Program-made: the position numbers and the translations under genes
NCBI GenBank assembly: GCA_902492015.1
Contig: CABUJR010000002.1
Location: 62,001 to 126,000 of the forward strand
Reading direction: 5' to 3'
DNA: 64,000 bases
DNA from: an uncultured Eubacteriales bacterium
GTDB taxonomy: Bacteria > Bacillota > Clostridia > TANB77 > CAG-508
The notes under the pieces: generated by a model
Told to the model about the DNA's origin: nothing
What the model saw: the letters and a program-made list of their open reading frames with translations, nothing else
Database searches by the model: none
Shown: piece by piece, positions 1 to 8,175 of the stretch
How positions within the stretch are numbered: position 1 is the stretch's first letter
Layout: the number at the start of each line of letters is the position of its first letter

Positions 1-10
1 ATTGAAGTCT

Positions 11-1081
11 ATGAATATAAAAATTAAATGGCTTAGAAATCAATTATTATCTTTAAAATTAGATGGGATGATTGTTTCCAATCCAGTGAATGTTAGATAT
101 TTAACAGGACTTTCAGAAGAGGGGATATTAATACTTGCACCAAAGGAGAATATTTTCGTTACAGATAGTAGATATATAGAAAGTGTGAATAGAAAATTAA
201 CAATAGATGATGAAATTATTGCTTATGATAGTAGAAATCTTAATAAATATGATTATGAAGCAATTTTTATGCTTTGTAATAATGTAGGTTTTGAAGAAAA
301 ATATGTTACTTATGAAAAATATCAAAAATATTTGCAAACTTATCAAGTTAATTTAGTAGAGACAGATGGTTTAATAGAAAATCAAAGAATTGTTAAAGAG
401 AAACAAGAAATAGAATTGATTAAAAAAGCTTGTGAAATTACAGATAAAACTTTTGAATATATAATAAGAAACATAAAAGAAGGAATGACAGAAAAAGAAG
501 TCGCATTTGAAATCGAAAAATATATGATTTTAAATGGTGCTGATGGTTTAGCTTTTGATTCAATAGTAGCTTTTGGTGAAAACAGTTCTATGCCGCATGC
601 TGTTCCAACAGACAGAAAAATTCAAAAAGGTGATATAATACAATTTGACATTGGAGCTAAATATAAAGGATTTTGCGCAGATTTATCAAGAGTAGTTTTT
701 GTAGAAGAATTAAAAGAAGAATATAAAGAAATTTATGAGTTCGTACTTTCAGAACAAAAAAGAATAAGTTCTACTCTTAAAGATGGTTCTAATATAAAAA
801 CAGTAATAAAAGATAGAGAAACAGAATATAAATTAAAAAATTATTCAATCTTACATGCTTTTGGGCATGGTGTAGGTCTTGAAATACACGAACTTCCAAC
901 TTTATTATCTAAACAAGATAATATTTTAAAAGAAAATGCTGTTATAGCTATAGAACCAGGAGTATATGTTCCTGGAAAATTTGGAATAAGAATAGAAGAT
1001 ACTTTTGTGGTTGAAAAAAATGAATGTTTAAATTTAACTAATTCTAAGAAAGATTTTACTGTAATAAAATTAGCGCAATAA
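11..1081 (+). CDS. Xaa-Pro aminopeptidase family protein (M24B)
   Basis: This is a cytoplasmic metallopeptidase of the M24B family, which removes an N-terminal residue preceding proline. The C-terminal pita-bread domain carries the metal ligands: the Asp of FDIGA, the Asp of CADLSR, the His of GHGVGLEIHE, the Glu of IEPGVY and the Glu of RIEDT. The N-terminal creatinase-like domain has the usual NVRYLTG motif. The length of about 356 residues is normal for the family. I chose ATG at 11; a TTG at 2 is also in frame, and because the window starts here the ribosome binding site cannot be seen and a start upstream of the window is not excluded. It lies directly upstream of efp, a common neighbour of pepP-type genes in Bacillota. 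Confidence 0.9.
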   Translation: MNIKIKWLRNQLLSLKLDGMIVSNPVNVRYLTGLSEEGILILAPKENIFVTDSRYIESVNRKLTIDDEIIAYDSRNLNKYDYEAIFMLCNNVGFEEKYVTYEKYQKYLQTYQVNLVETDGLIENQRIVKEKQEIELIKKACEITDKTFEYIIRNIKEGMTEKEVAFEIEKYMILNGADGLAFDSIVAFGENSSMPHAVPTDRKIQKGDIIQFDIGAKYKGFCADLSRVVFVEELKEEYKEIYEFVLSEQKRISSTLKDGSNIKTVIKDRETEYKLKNYSILHAFGHGVGLEIHELPTLLSKQDNILKENAVIAIEPGVYVPGKFGIRIEDTFVVEKNECLNLTNSKKDFTVIKLAQ

Positions 1082-1136
1082 TTAGCACAATATTAGTGTA
1101 ATAAATATTAGTGTATAATTAACTTTGGTTAAAGTA

Positions 1137-1165
1137 TTGATTAATATGTTAATTTATGGTAATAT
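1137..1165 (+). promoter_or_regulatory. Candidate sigma-A-type promoter of efp
   Basis: TTGATT and TAATAT are separated by 17 bases, 41 bases ahead of the efp start. Just upstream, at about 1090-1115, the 12-mer AATATTAGTGTA occurs twice in direct orientation, which may be an operator or only AT-rich redundancy. Confidence 0.45.
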
Positions 1166-1205
1166 ATTAATGATTGAAATAAAAAATTGAAAAGGAGAAA
1201 TTTTT

Positions 1206-1772
1206 ATGGCAGACGTATATATGGCAGGAGATTTAAGAAATAACACAACTTTTGAATTAGATGGAAATGTTTTTAAAGTTGTAGAATTTCAACATGTTAA
1301 ACCAGGAAAAGGAGCAGCTTTTGTTAGAGTAAAAATGAAAAATGTTATAACAGGAGCAGTTATTGAAAGAACATTTAATCCATCTGAAAAATTACAAGGT
1401 GCAGAAATAGAAAAAAGAGAAATGCAATATTTATATAATGATTCAGGATTATATTATTTAATGGATAATGAAACTTATGAACAAATACCATTAAATGAAG
1501 AACAATTAGGTGATGCATTGAAATATATAAAAGAAAATATGAATGTAACAGTATTATCTTTTAAAGGTAAAGTATTTAATGTTGAACCACCTATGTTTGT
1601 TGAACTTGAAGTTACATATACAGAACCAGGATTTAGTGGAAATACAACAACAACTTCAGGAAAACCAGCTACATTAGAAAATGGATTAGAAATTTCTGTA
1701 CCATTATTCGTAGAAATTGGTGATGTTGTTAGAATTGATACTAGAACAGGTTTATACATGGAAAGAATTTAA
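1206..1772 (+). CDS. efp: Elongation factor P
   Basis: EF-P binds ribosomes stalled on polyproline stretches and promotes peptide-bond formation. The 188-residue protein has the three beta-barrel domains expected: an N-terminal KOW-like domain with the HVKPGKG loop, a middle domain starting near residue 67, and an OB domain ending in the family signature [11 protein letters not shown]. Lys35, between the two glycines of PGKG, is the residue that is post-translationally modified in this family. The start is set by AAAGGAG six bases upstream of ATG. The gene converges on the M23 peptidase and its stop codon overlaps that gene's stop by two to three bases. Confidence 0.97.
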   Translation: MADVYMAGDLRNNTTFELDGNVFKVVEFQHVKPGKGAAFVRVKMKNVITGAVIERTFNPSEKLQGAEIEKREMQYLYNDSGLYYLMDNETYEQIPLNEEQLGDALKYIKENMNVTVLSFKGKVFNVEPPMFVELEVTYTEPGFSGNTTTTSGKPATLENGLEISVPLFVEIGDVVRIDTRTGLYMERI

Positions 1773-2369
1773 TTAAAAAAATTCAAAGGATTGACGGCAA
1801 TGCCGTCTTTTTTTATAGTCAAATGCAAGTGTGCACCAGTTGTAGCACCATTTGTTGGATTTCCTGAAGAATCGTGATATGGATTATTCGGAATATTATA
1901 AACATACTTTGGACCAACACTTGAGATTATATCACCAGAGTTAACAAAATCTCCAATAGAAACTATAAAATCAGGAGAAACATGTGAATAAGATGTTATT
2001 ATATTATTATTTTGAATTTGGAGTGTATAGCCATTAGCACCATTAAAACCAGTATATATAACTTGTCCAGAAATAATAGAAAGGATACTAGTTCCAGTAG
2101 GTGCAGCAATATCTATTCCGGAGTGATTTGATGAGGCACCACTTGTTGGAGTATTTCTATTTCCAAATCCAGAAGTAATTGTATGATAACCGAGGTGTTG
2201 GCCAAATAAAATCGGAATTAGAAAAAAAATATATATTATTTTCTTCAGTAAAATTACTTGAAGCCTTACTTGCATTTTCATAGAAAATTATGAGACATGA
2301 AAAGATTATTATCAAAAACAAAAAGATATAAAAAAATTTAAAAAAATTAATATAAAAGACCTCCTTCAT
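1769..2369 (-). CDS. M23 peptidase, secreted, split by an apparent +1 frameshift at CGG
   Basis: This is a LytM-type zinc endopeptidase that would cleave peptidoglycan cross-bridges or stem peptides outside the cell. Two overlapping minus-strand frames make one protein. The first (2369 down to the CGG at 2192-2190) gives a hydrophobic signal segment and then FIWPTP. The second gives [12 protein letters not shown], the metal motif HSGID and the HLH motif near the C-terminus. If the C at 2192 is skipped, PTP joins [10 protein letters not shown], the normal start of an M23 domain, giving about 199 residues. Unshifted reading ends ten codons after CGG. The ATG at 2369 sits on top of the only ribosome binding site (AAGGAGG), so initiation may really use ATT at 2351, eight bases after it. 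A pseudogene or a sequence error is possible, but the CGG context is shared with three other junctions in the window. Confidence 0.8.
1793..1814 (+). terminator. Rho-independent terminator of efp inside the opposing gene
   Basis: A six-base-pair stem GACGGC/GCCGTC with a three-base loop is followed by seven T residues. It terminates plus-strand transcription from efp, yet lies inside the last codons of the opposing M23 peptidase, where the same bases encode the conserved Lys-Lys-Asp-Gly-Ile-Ala-Val segment. Confidence 0.75.
2190..2192 (-). other. Putative CGG recoding site 1 (+1 frameshift)
   Basis: The zero-frame codons are CCT CGG TTA. Skipping the C gives CCT GGT TAT and restores the M23 peptidase sequence PTPGYHT. 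CGG is codon 60 of the upstream frame. Confidence 0.65.
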
Positions 2370-2493
2370 GAATTAAAATTTTACTAAAATAATCATATTG
2401 GGTTCTAGTGTCAGAATTTATGAAATAAAACTTTTATACAATATTTGACAAGCTTTTATATAAATTAAGAAGTTTAAAAGAATTTATTATTAT

Positions 2494-2528
2494 AAAAAAA
2501 CAAGCTAATATAAATTAGCTTGTTTTTT
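2494..2528 (-). terminator. Bidirectional terminator after tRNA-Trp
   Basis: AACAAGCTAA pairs with TTAGCTTGTT around a short AT loop and is flanked by T-runs on both strands. It ends the minus-strand tRNA transcript and could also stop transcription arriving on the plus strand. Confidence 0.8.
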
Positions 2529-2602
2529 GGCAGGGGTAGTAGGATTCGAACCCACACAGGCGGTTTTGGAGACCGATGTGCTACCATTGACACTATACCC
2601 CT
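2528..2602 (-). tRNA. trnW: tRNA-Trp (CCA anticodon)
   Basis: The minus strand folds into a full cloverleaf. The acceptor stem is AGGGGTA/TACCCCT, the anticodon loop is CTCCAAA with CCA at positions 34-36, and the T-arm contains GGTTCGAATCC. The discriminator G is followed by a genomically encoded CCA at 2530-2528. It is a lone tRNA gene. Confidence 0.95.
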
Positions 2603-2717
2603 ATATGAAATTGACAATAAATATAATAACATAAGTGAAAAAAGAATTCAAGCAATTTTTTTAAAATATTGATAAATTTTAATAAAAAAAGAAATCAAAT
2701 TGTAACATAAAAAAGTA

Positions 2718-2746
2718 TTGCAAATGCAAAAATTAAATGGTATACT
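2718..2746 (+). promoter_or_regulatory. Candidate promoter of the sortase-substrate operon
   Basis: TTGCAA and TATACT with a 17-base spacer lie about 40 bases before the start of the surface-protein gene. Confidence 0.55.
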
Positions 2747-2787
2747 ATCTACAGTATTATTTTTTGAATAAAAGAAAGGGGAAAATA

Positions 2788-3378
2788 ATGAGAAAATTAT
2801 CAAAAGTATTAGTTATGGCAGTTGTAGTTTTAGCTGTAATTACAATGTCTATGAATGTTAATGCTTCTACACAAGCATTAAAAGATTATGTTGGAGATAT
2901 TCATAATATAAATGGAATGACATTTGAACTAACAAATAATCAAAAAACAGCAGTTTTAAATTATATATCAGGTTTAAGTGATGCTACAGCAGCTAGTGTT
3001 CAAGCTAAAATAGCACAAGCTGAAAACTTAATAAGAGAAACAGGAGCAACAAGCTTATCACAAATTAGTTTAGAAACAAAAGAAACTGTATTATCACTTG
3101 CAAAATCAGCAGCTCAAGAAGCTGGTTTAACACTTACTGTTAATACAACAGCTAAAACATTTACATTAACAAAAGTTGATGGATCTGTTTTAACATCTGG
3201 ATCATATACATCATTAATTGGTAATGTAGGATCAGCACCTGCAGGATCATCAAGTAATGGTGGAACAACTACAACAGCTGGATCAACATTATTATATACA
3301 GGATCAAACTATGCTGTATATGCAGTAGCAGTTTTAGCAATAGTTGCCGTTGCAATAGTTGTTAAAAAAAGAGCATAA
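2788..3378 (+). CDS. Secreted surface protein with C-terminal sorting signal, likely sortase substrate
   Basis: I do not recognise a named family. The 196-residue protein has an N-terminal signal peptide (MRKLSK, a hydrophobic core, then VNAS), a roughly 110-residue Ala/Ser/Thr-rich helical region, a Gly/Ser/Thr linker, and a C-terminal wall-sorting-like tripartite tail: LLYTGS, about 20 hydrophobic residues, then KKRA. LLYTG resembles LPxTG but lacks the proline. The sortase gene starts three bases after the stop codon, so the pair is almost certainly enzyme and substrate. The ATG at 2788 follows AAAGGGG and begins the signal peptide; an upstream in-frame start at 2737 lies over the promoter and is rejected. 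Confidence 0.8.
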   Translation: MRKLSKVLVMAVVVLAVITMSMNVNASTQALKDYVGDIHNINGMTFELTNNQKTAVLNYISGLSDATAASVQAKIAQAENLIRETGATSLSQISLETKETVLSLAKSAAQEAGLTLTVNTTAKTFTLTKVDGSVLTSGSYTSLIGNVGSAPAGSSSNGGTTTTAGSTLLYTGSNYAVYAVAVLAIVAVAIVVKKRA

Positions 3379-3381
3379 TAA

Positions 3382-3999
3382 TTGAGTAAAAGAGTATTGA
3401 AAATATTAAAAGCAGCTATTTTTTCATTAATAGTTGCTTTTTTGTTTGTAGTATTAATTAGTGGTGCATTTGTAGTTTTTGGTAAAGAAAAATTCGAATT
3501 GGCAACTTACCTATTGCAAATGATAACTGTTAATGAAGAACAAACTCAAGAACTTGAACCAGTATTAGAAAATGGTGTTTTAATAAATTATCCATTATAT
3601 GGTAACAAATATGCAGATATAAAAATTGAAAGTATAAATTTGAATTTACCAGTGTATTATGGAGCAAATTATACAATTTTAAAAAGTGGTATAGCACATG
3701 ATGAAAGATCTTTTTTTCCAGGTGAAGGTGGAAGTGTAATCATGGCAGGACATAATTTTAAAACTTTTTTGGCAAATTTACCTGAAGCAGAAATTGGTGA
3801 TATTATTACTTTAGAAACAACTTATGGTACTTTTAATTATGAGATTTATGATACTAAAATTGTTAAGGAAACAGATGTTGATGAAGTGCCTATTCAAAAT
3901 GAAAAAGAAATATTAATGTTATATACTTGCTGGCCAATAAATAATATAGGACATGCTTCTCAAAGATATGTTGTATATGCAAGTTTGGTTCAAGAATAG
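3382..3999 (+). CDS. Sortase, probably class D
   Basis: A membrane-anchored transpeptidase that cleaves a sorting signal and transfers the protein to the cell envelope. The 205-residue protein has one N-terminal membrane segment (about residues 8-33), then the sortase beta-barrel. The catalytic His is in MAGHN, the catalytic Cys is in LYTCWP, and a C-terminal Arg is in SQRYVVY. The TTG start at 3382 has no clear Shine-Dalgarno and follows the substrate gene by three bases, so translation is probably coupled. The next gene starts ten bases downstream. The class assignment is by general resemblance and is less certain than the family. Confidence 0.93.
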   Translation: MSKRVLKILKAAIFSLIVAFLFVVLISGAFVVFGKEKFELATYLLQMITVNEEQTQELEPVLENGVLINYPLYGNKYADIKIESINLNLPVYYGANYTILKSGIAHDERSFFPGEGGSVIMAGHNFKTFLANLPEAEIGDIITLETTYGTFNYEIYDTKIVKETDVDEVPIQNEKEILMLYTCWPINNIGHASQRYVVYASLVQE

Positions 4000-4009
4000 G
4001 AGAATAGTT

Positions 4010-4900
4010 ATGAAAGTATTTAAAACAATTTTAAATATAATATTATCTTTTTTGTTAATAATATTAATAGCAATTACAATATTAATAAATATATTGCAAA
4101 ATAAAATTTTAAACAAAGATTATATTTTTGCTAAAATGGAAGAAAATCAAGTTTATCTACAAGTTTCAAGAGAAGTAGATAGTGGTTTTGAAAAATATAT
4201 TTATCAATCAGGATTACCAGAAGATATTATAAAAGATTTATACACTGAAGATATTATAAAAAATGATGTAAATTCGTTTATAAATGCTCTTTATGACGGA
4301 ACAGAAATACAAATTAGCGATGCGGTTATTAGGGAGACTTTAGATAATAAGATAAATGAATATTTAGTTTCAGAAAATAAAACTCTTAATGAACAAGGAA
4401 GAAAAAATGTTGAAAAATTTGAAGATTTAATTGTTAGTGAATATAAAAGTAATGTTAATGCTTATGGTTCTTTATATGAGACTGGTCATGAATTTTTAGA
4501 GAAACTAGAACAAATAGTTCAAAAAGTAAAGTTCATACCAATTATTTTGATAATTGTTTTTGTTATTTTATTAGTAATAAATAATTTAAAAAATTTGCTT
4601 TTAGCAATTAATTATGCTTGCATAAGTCTATTAAGTTTAGGAGTTTTAATAAAATTAGGGGTTAATATAATTTTCTCAAAAATAAATATAGATAATATTC
4701 TTTTGATAACTAAAGCATTAAGCAATTTAATAATAAATATATCTAAAGAGATTTTATATATTTGTTCAGATTATGCAACTTTATTTATAGTAGTAGGTAT
4801 AGTAGGAATATTGATATATGCTATAGCTGATAATGTAAAAAAGGTAGAATCTGTAAGAGAACCAAGGGTGAAAAGAAGAAAAAGAAGTTCTAAAAAATAA
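4010..4900 (+). CDS. Membrane protein of unknown function in the sortase operon
   Basis: I do not recognise the family. The 296-residue protein has one N-terminal membrane segment, an extracytoplasmic-sized region of about 140 residues rich in charged helices, then three more hydrophobic segments and a very basic C-terminal tail (RVKRRKRSSKK). The start follows AGGAG with normal spacing, ten bases after the sortase stop codon, so it is the third cistron of the same operon. A role with the sortase is inferred from position only. Confidence 0.75.
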   Translation: MKVFKTILNIILSFLLIILIAITILINILQNKILNKDYIFAKMEENQVYLQVSREVDSGFEKYIYQSGLPEDIIKDLYTEDIIKNDVNSFINALYDGTEIQISDAVIRETLDNKINEYLVSENKTLNEQGRKNVEKFEDLIVSEYKSNVNAYGSLYETGHEFLEKLEQIVQKVKFIPIILIIVFVILLVINNLKNLLLAINYACISLLSLGVLIKLGVNIIFSKINIDNILLITKALSNLIINISKEILYICSDYATLFIVVGIVGILIYAIADNVKKVESVREPRVKRRKRSSKK

Positions 4901-4962
4901 AGAATATACTATTTACAAAAAAAGAAATATAAAATAAAATATTTATGAAATAATATTTATTA

Positions 4963-5034
4963 CTAGAACAAAAATGTGGACATTTACATAAAATTTTGTT
5001 TTTGAATTATCATAATGTACACTTTTATTCTAAA
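4963..5034. repeat. Dispersed imperfect hairpin repeat, copy A
   Basis: The segment begins AGAACAAAAATGTGGACATTT and ends ATGTACACTTTTATTCTAA, so its ends form an imperfect inverted repeat. It is clearly related to a better-conserved copy at about 29730-29796. It lies between two operons, just upstream of the ribosome binding site of the next gene. Confidence 0.6.
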
Positions 5035-5064
5035 TTCGAAAAGAAACTTTAGGAGGAGTATAAA

Positions 5065-6375
5065 TTGGAGGGAAATAAAAGAGTATCTGTACTATTTATT
5101 TTTCTTATAGTATTAATTATTGTATTTATTGCAAATATTGTTAATTCATTTAAAAAACCAGAATCTGAAAATAAGGCAATAGAAAAAAACATACTAAATG
5201 ACAATAATCAAATTGCAGGAGAAATATCTGATTTCAAAATTATTTCAAGTTCTGAAAACGAGGAAATGGAGCATTTTTTTACTGAATATGCTAAACTTCA
5301 AGATATAGATTTAGAAATAGAATATGCAGAAAATAAAGATATAGTTGAAATGTTAAATTCAGGAGAAAAATATGATGCAGTTTGGATGTCTGATTCTATA
5401 TGGCTTAATATGTTAGAAGATACAGTACATATTGAAGATTCCAAATCTACAAGTGTAAATCCTATTGTACTAGCAATAAAAAAAGACATTGTAGAAGAAC
5501 TAAATTTAAATGAAAATGATATTTATTCTAAAGATATTATAGAAAAAATAAAAGAAGGAAGTTTAAGTATTTGTATGGCAGATGCTACTCAAACCAATAC
5601 TGGAATTTCTACATATTTATATTTTATTTCAATAATTTCTGGTACTCCTGGAGTATTAAAAAGCGAATATTTAGAAAATAAAGATGTAAAAAATGAACTA
5701 GTTTCAATTTTTAAAGAGATAGAAGAGACAAGTAGTGAAAGTGTTTTAGAAAAACTATTTTTAAATGGAGATTATGATGGTATTATTACTTATGAATCAT
5801 CAATAATAAGTATAAATCAAGAGCTAGAAAATAATAATCAAGAAACAGTATATGCTTTATATCCAAAAGATGGAGTTTATGTTTCAGATTCTCCATTTGC
5901 ATATATAGATAATGAAGATAGTCAAAAAAAAGCAGTTTTTGATAAATTGCAAAATTATATATTAAGTAATAATGGACAACAATTTATTTCATCTAATGGA
6001 AGAAGAGCTTGGTATGGAGGAAATAGTAATTCAACAAATACAAATATATTTAGAACAAGTTGGGGAATAGATATAAAAAAAGATATTACTTCAATTAATT
6101 TTCAAGATGTAGAAACAATGCGTAAAGCTATAGAATTATACCAGTCTGATTTAGCTCAAGAAATAGAAAATGCTAAAAAAGTAAAAAATAGTGAAATAGA
6201 AAATGATGATATAGAAAGTATAGAAAATAATAATGTAGAAAATCTAGAAAATAACGACCTAGAAAGTAACGATATAGAGTATGATGAAAATACAAATTAT
6301 TTAGGGAGTACAGAAGAAGAAATATTGAATTCTCTAATGAAAGAAATGAGGGATATATTTAATGAAGAAACGTAG
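5065..6375 (+). CDS. Membrane-anchored substrate-binding-like protein (SBP1)
   Basis: A 436-residue protein with a single N-terminal membrane segment (residues 8-28) and no lipobox, followed by a type-2 periplasmic-binding-like region. This includes the ADATQTNTG segment that parallels ADPTNTSSG in the second such protein of the operon, and YDAVWMSD near the hinge. The C-terminal 60 residues are an Asn/Asp/Glu-rich degenerate repeat (variants of IENNDIE). TTG start with AGGAGG eight bases upstream. It overlaps the XpaC-like gene by 14 bases. No transporter permease or ATPase is present, so it more likely senses or scaffolds than imports; that is inference. Confidence 0.7.
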   Translation: MEGNKRVSVLFIFLIVLIIVFIANIVNSFKKPESENKAIEKNILNDNNQIAGEISDFKIISSSENEEMEHFFTEYAKLQDIDLEIEYAENKDIVEMLNSGEKYDAVWMSDSIWLNMLEDTVHIEDSKSTSVNPIVLAIKKDIVEELNLNENDIYSKDIIEKIKEGSLSICMADATQTNTGISTYLYFISIISGTPGVLKSEYLENKDVKNELVSIFKEIEETSSESVLEKLFLNGDYDGIITYESSIISINQELENNNQETVYALYPKDGVYVSDSPFAYIDNEDSQKKAVFDKLQNYILSNNGQQFISSNGRRAWYGGNSNSTNTNIFRTSWGIDIKKDITSINFQDVETMRKAIELYQSDLAQEIENAKKVKNSEIENDDIESIENNNVENLENNDLESNDIEYDENTNYLGSTEEEILNSLMKEMRDIFNEET

Positions 6376-7000
6376 TATAAGCTATAAAGGAACTGTTTTG
6401 TCAGCAATATTAGGGGGAGCATTTTTTACTGTTCCATATTTGTTTCTAGAAATACCAATATTATATTCACTTGGAATGGCAGTGGTGGCGTTTGGGGCTG
6501 GAAATTTATTATTTTCAGAGCCTGAAAATAAAATAATAGATATAAGTAATGAGCCAAAAAAGAATATAAATGATATTTTAGATTTAGCAAGAAAGCAAAA
6601 TGCTCAAATATATGCTGTTATGAATAAAGTAGAAGATGATAAATTGATAGATGATTTAAAAGAAGTACATGAAACTGTTACAAAAATAATAGATACTATC
6701 GAGAAAAATCCTGAAAAGTTAGATAAGGCACAAACTTTCTTTAATTATTATTTACCTGTTACATTGAAAATAATGATAAAATACGATGATATAGAAAATC
6801 AAGAATTGATAAGTGATGAGAGTAAAAAAATTATGGATTCAACAGAAGACATGATATCAAAAATAAGCAAATCTTTTAAAATGCAACTTGCTAGTTTATA
6901 TGAGTCTGATATAATAGATACAGATGCTGAAATAAAGGTATTCAATTCTATGCTTAATTCAGATGGTTTTAATCCTAATGATGATTTTGATTTAAAATAA
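6362..7000 (+). CDS. XpaC-like protein (5-bromo-4-chloroindolyl phosphate hydrolysis family)
   Basis: A 212-residue protein with two N-terminal hydrophobic segments (about residues 10-30 and 33-48) and a helical cytoplasmic domain. The domain contains FFNYYLPVTLKIMIKY, matching the FxxYYLPTTLKLL motif of the XpaC family. XpaC and TelA are habitual neighbours in Bacillota and are linked to membrane-stress and tellurite phenotypes; the biochemical role is unknown. The ATG lies inside the end of SBP1, showing tight coupling, and the next gene starts 12 bases downstream. Confidence 0.8.
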   Translation: MKKRSISYKGTVLSAILGGAFFTVPYLFLEIPILYSLGMAVVAFGAGNLLFSEPENKIIDISNEPKKNINDILDLARKQNAQIYAVMNKVEDDKLIDDLKEVHETVTKIIDTIEKNPEKLDKAQTFFNYYLPVTLKIMIKYDDIENQELISDESKKIMDSTEDMISKISKSFKMQLASLYESDIIDTDAEIKVFNSMLNSDGFNPNDDFDLK

Positions 7001-7012
7001 GGAGGGACTAGT

Positions 7013-8116
7013 TTGAAAAAAAGACTTTTAGGAATTATTATATTAATTCTACTTGTTGGTGGAGCTATTTTCATAAAATCTTTTTTAAATCAAAATGAAG
7101 TATCTGAGAAAAATTTATCTAGCTTAGAGGGAGACGAAAGAAAAGAAGTAAAAATAGCTAATTTAAGTGATGAAGAATTTTTTTTAGATGAAAAAATTAA
7201 AGAAATAATGAACTTAAAATATAATTTTGATGTAAATTATGAAGAATTATCTAATGAAGAATCAAGTAGTTTATTTTTAAATAACGAGAATTTAGATTAT
7301 GATTTAATATTTTCTAAAAAAGATATTTTGAATAATTTAGAATTAGAAAATTCTGAAGAAAATAGTAATACTTTTTCTTATGAAAATATATTAAGCACAC
7401 CATTAGTAATTTATAGTTGGGATGAAGTTGTAGATGTTTTAATTAATGAAGATATTGTTAATGAAAAAGATGAAGTTTATTATATTACAGATATGAATAA
7501 ATTAATAAACTATATATTAGAAGAAAAAAAGTGGTCTGATTTAGGTCTAGACAAAATATATGGAAATATTAATATAATTTCGGCAGATCCAACTAATACT
7601 TCTTCAGGCGCTAGTTATTATGGCTTGTTACTATCTGCAATGAGCAAAGAAGCTTCGAATATTGAAGATAATTTCCCTAAGTTAAAACAAATTTATGATA
7701 AATCAGGATATATGAGTAGTAATGAAGAAAATTTATTTGATAGATATGTAAGATTTGGAATGACAGCTGTTCCAATGTTTGTTGATTATGAAAAAAACAT
7801 AATTAAATTTGCAAATTCAAATTCTGATGCATATAAACAAATAGAATCTAAGATTAGAATATTATATCCATCACAAACAATTTTTGAGGAATTTACTTTA
7901 GAAAGTTCTACAGAAAATGGAGATAATTTTAAAAATGTGTTTTTAGATTCAGAATTTCAAAAAATAGTTTTAGAAAAATTTGGACTAAGAAATAAAAATG
8001 AAAATACTGAAGTTTCAGATATTAAATGGATTCAAAAAGATATGCCAGAGATTTGTCAAATTTTAGATAGTAATACATATCAAGAACTAATTTCTTATTT
8101 GAATGAAAACAAATAA
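7013..8116 (+). CDS. Membrane-anchored substrate-binding-like protein (SBP2)
   Basis: A 367-residue paralogue-like partner of SBP1: N-terminal membrane segment (residues 4-24, no lipobox), a binding-protein-like body with the ADPTNTSSGASYY segment around residue 195, and no acidic tail. TTG start with GGAGGG upstream. It lies between the XpaC-like and TelA-like genes. Similarity to SBP1 is limited to overall architecture and the ADxTxT(N/S)(T/S)G motif, so the common fold is inferred and the ligand is unknown. Confidence 0.65.
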   Translation: MKKRLLGIIILILLVGGAIFIKSFLNQNEVSEKNLSSLEGDERKEVKIANLSDEEFFLDEKIKEIMNLKYNFDVNYEELSNEESSSLFLNNENLDYDLIFSKKDILNNLELENSEENSNTFSYENILSTPLVIYSWDEVVDVLINEDIVNEKDEVYYITDMNKLINYILEEKKWSDLGLDKIYGNINIISADPTNTSSGASYYGLLLSAMSKEASNIEDNFPKLKQIYDKSGYMSSNEENLFDRYVRFGMTAVPMFVDYEKNIIKFANSNSDAYKQIESKIRILYPSQTIFEEFTLESSTENGDNFKNVFLDSEFQKIVLEKFGLRNKNENTEVSDIKWIQKDMPEICQILDSNTYQELISYLNENK

Positions 8117-8175
8117 TAAAGTGATTACAATTTTTTAAATATACTAATGATATTAATTTTAAGGAGGAAAAAATA

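Noticed and set aside
1475..1759. ORF antisense to efp
   Set aside because: No ribosome binding site and fully inside a conserved gene; typical shadow in AT-rich DNA.
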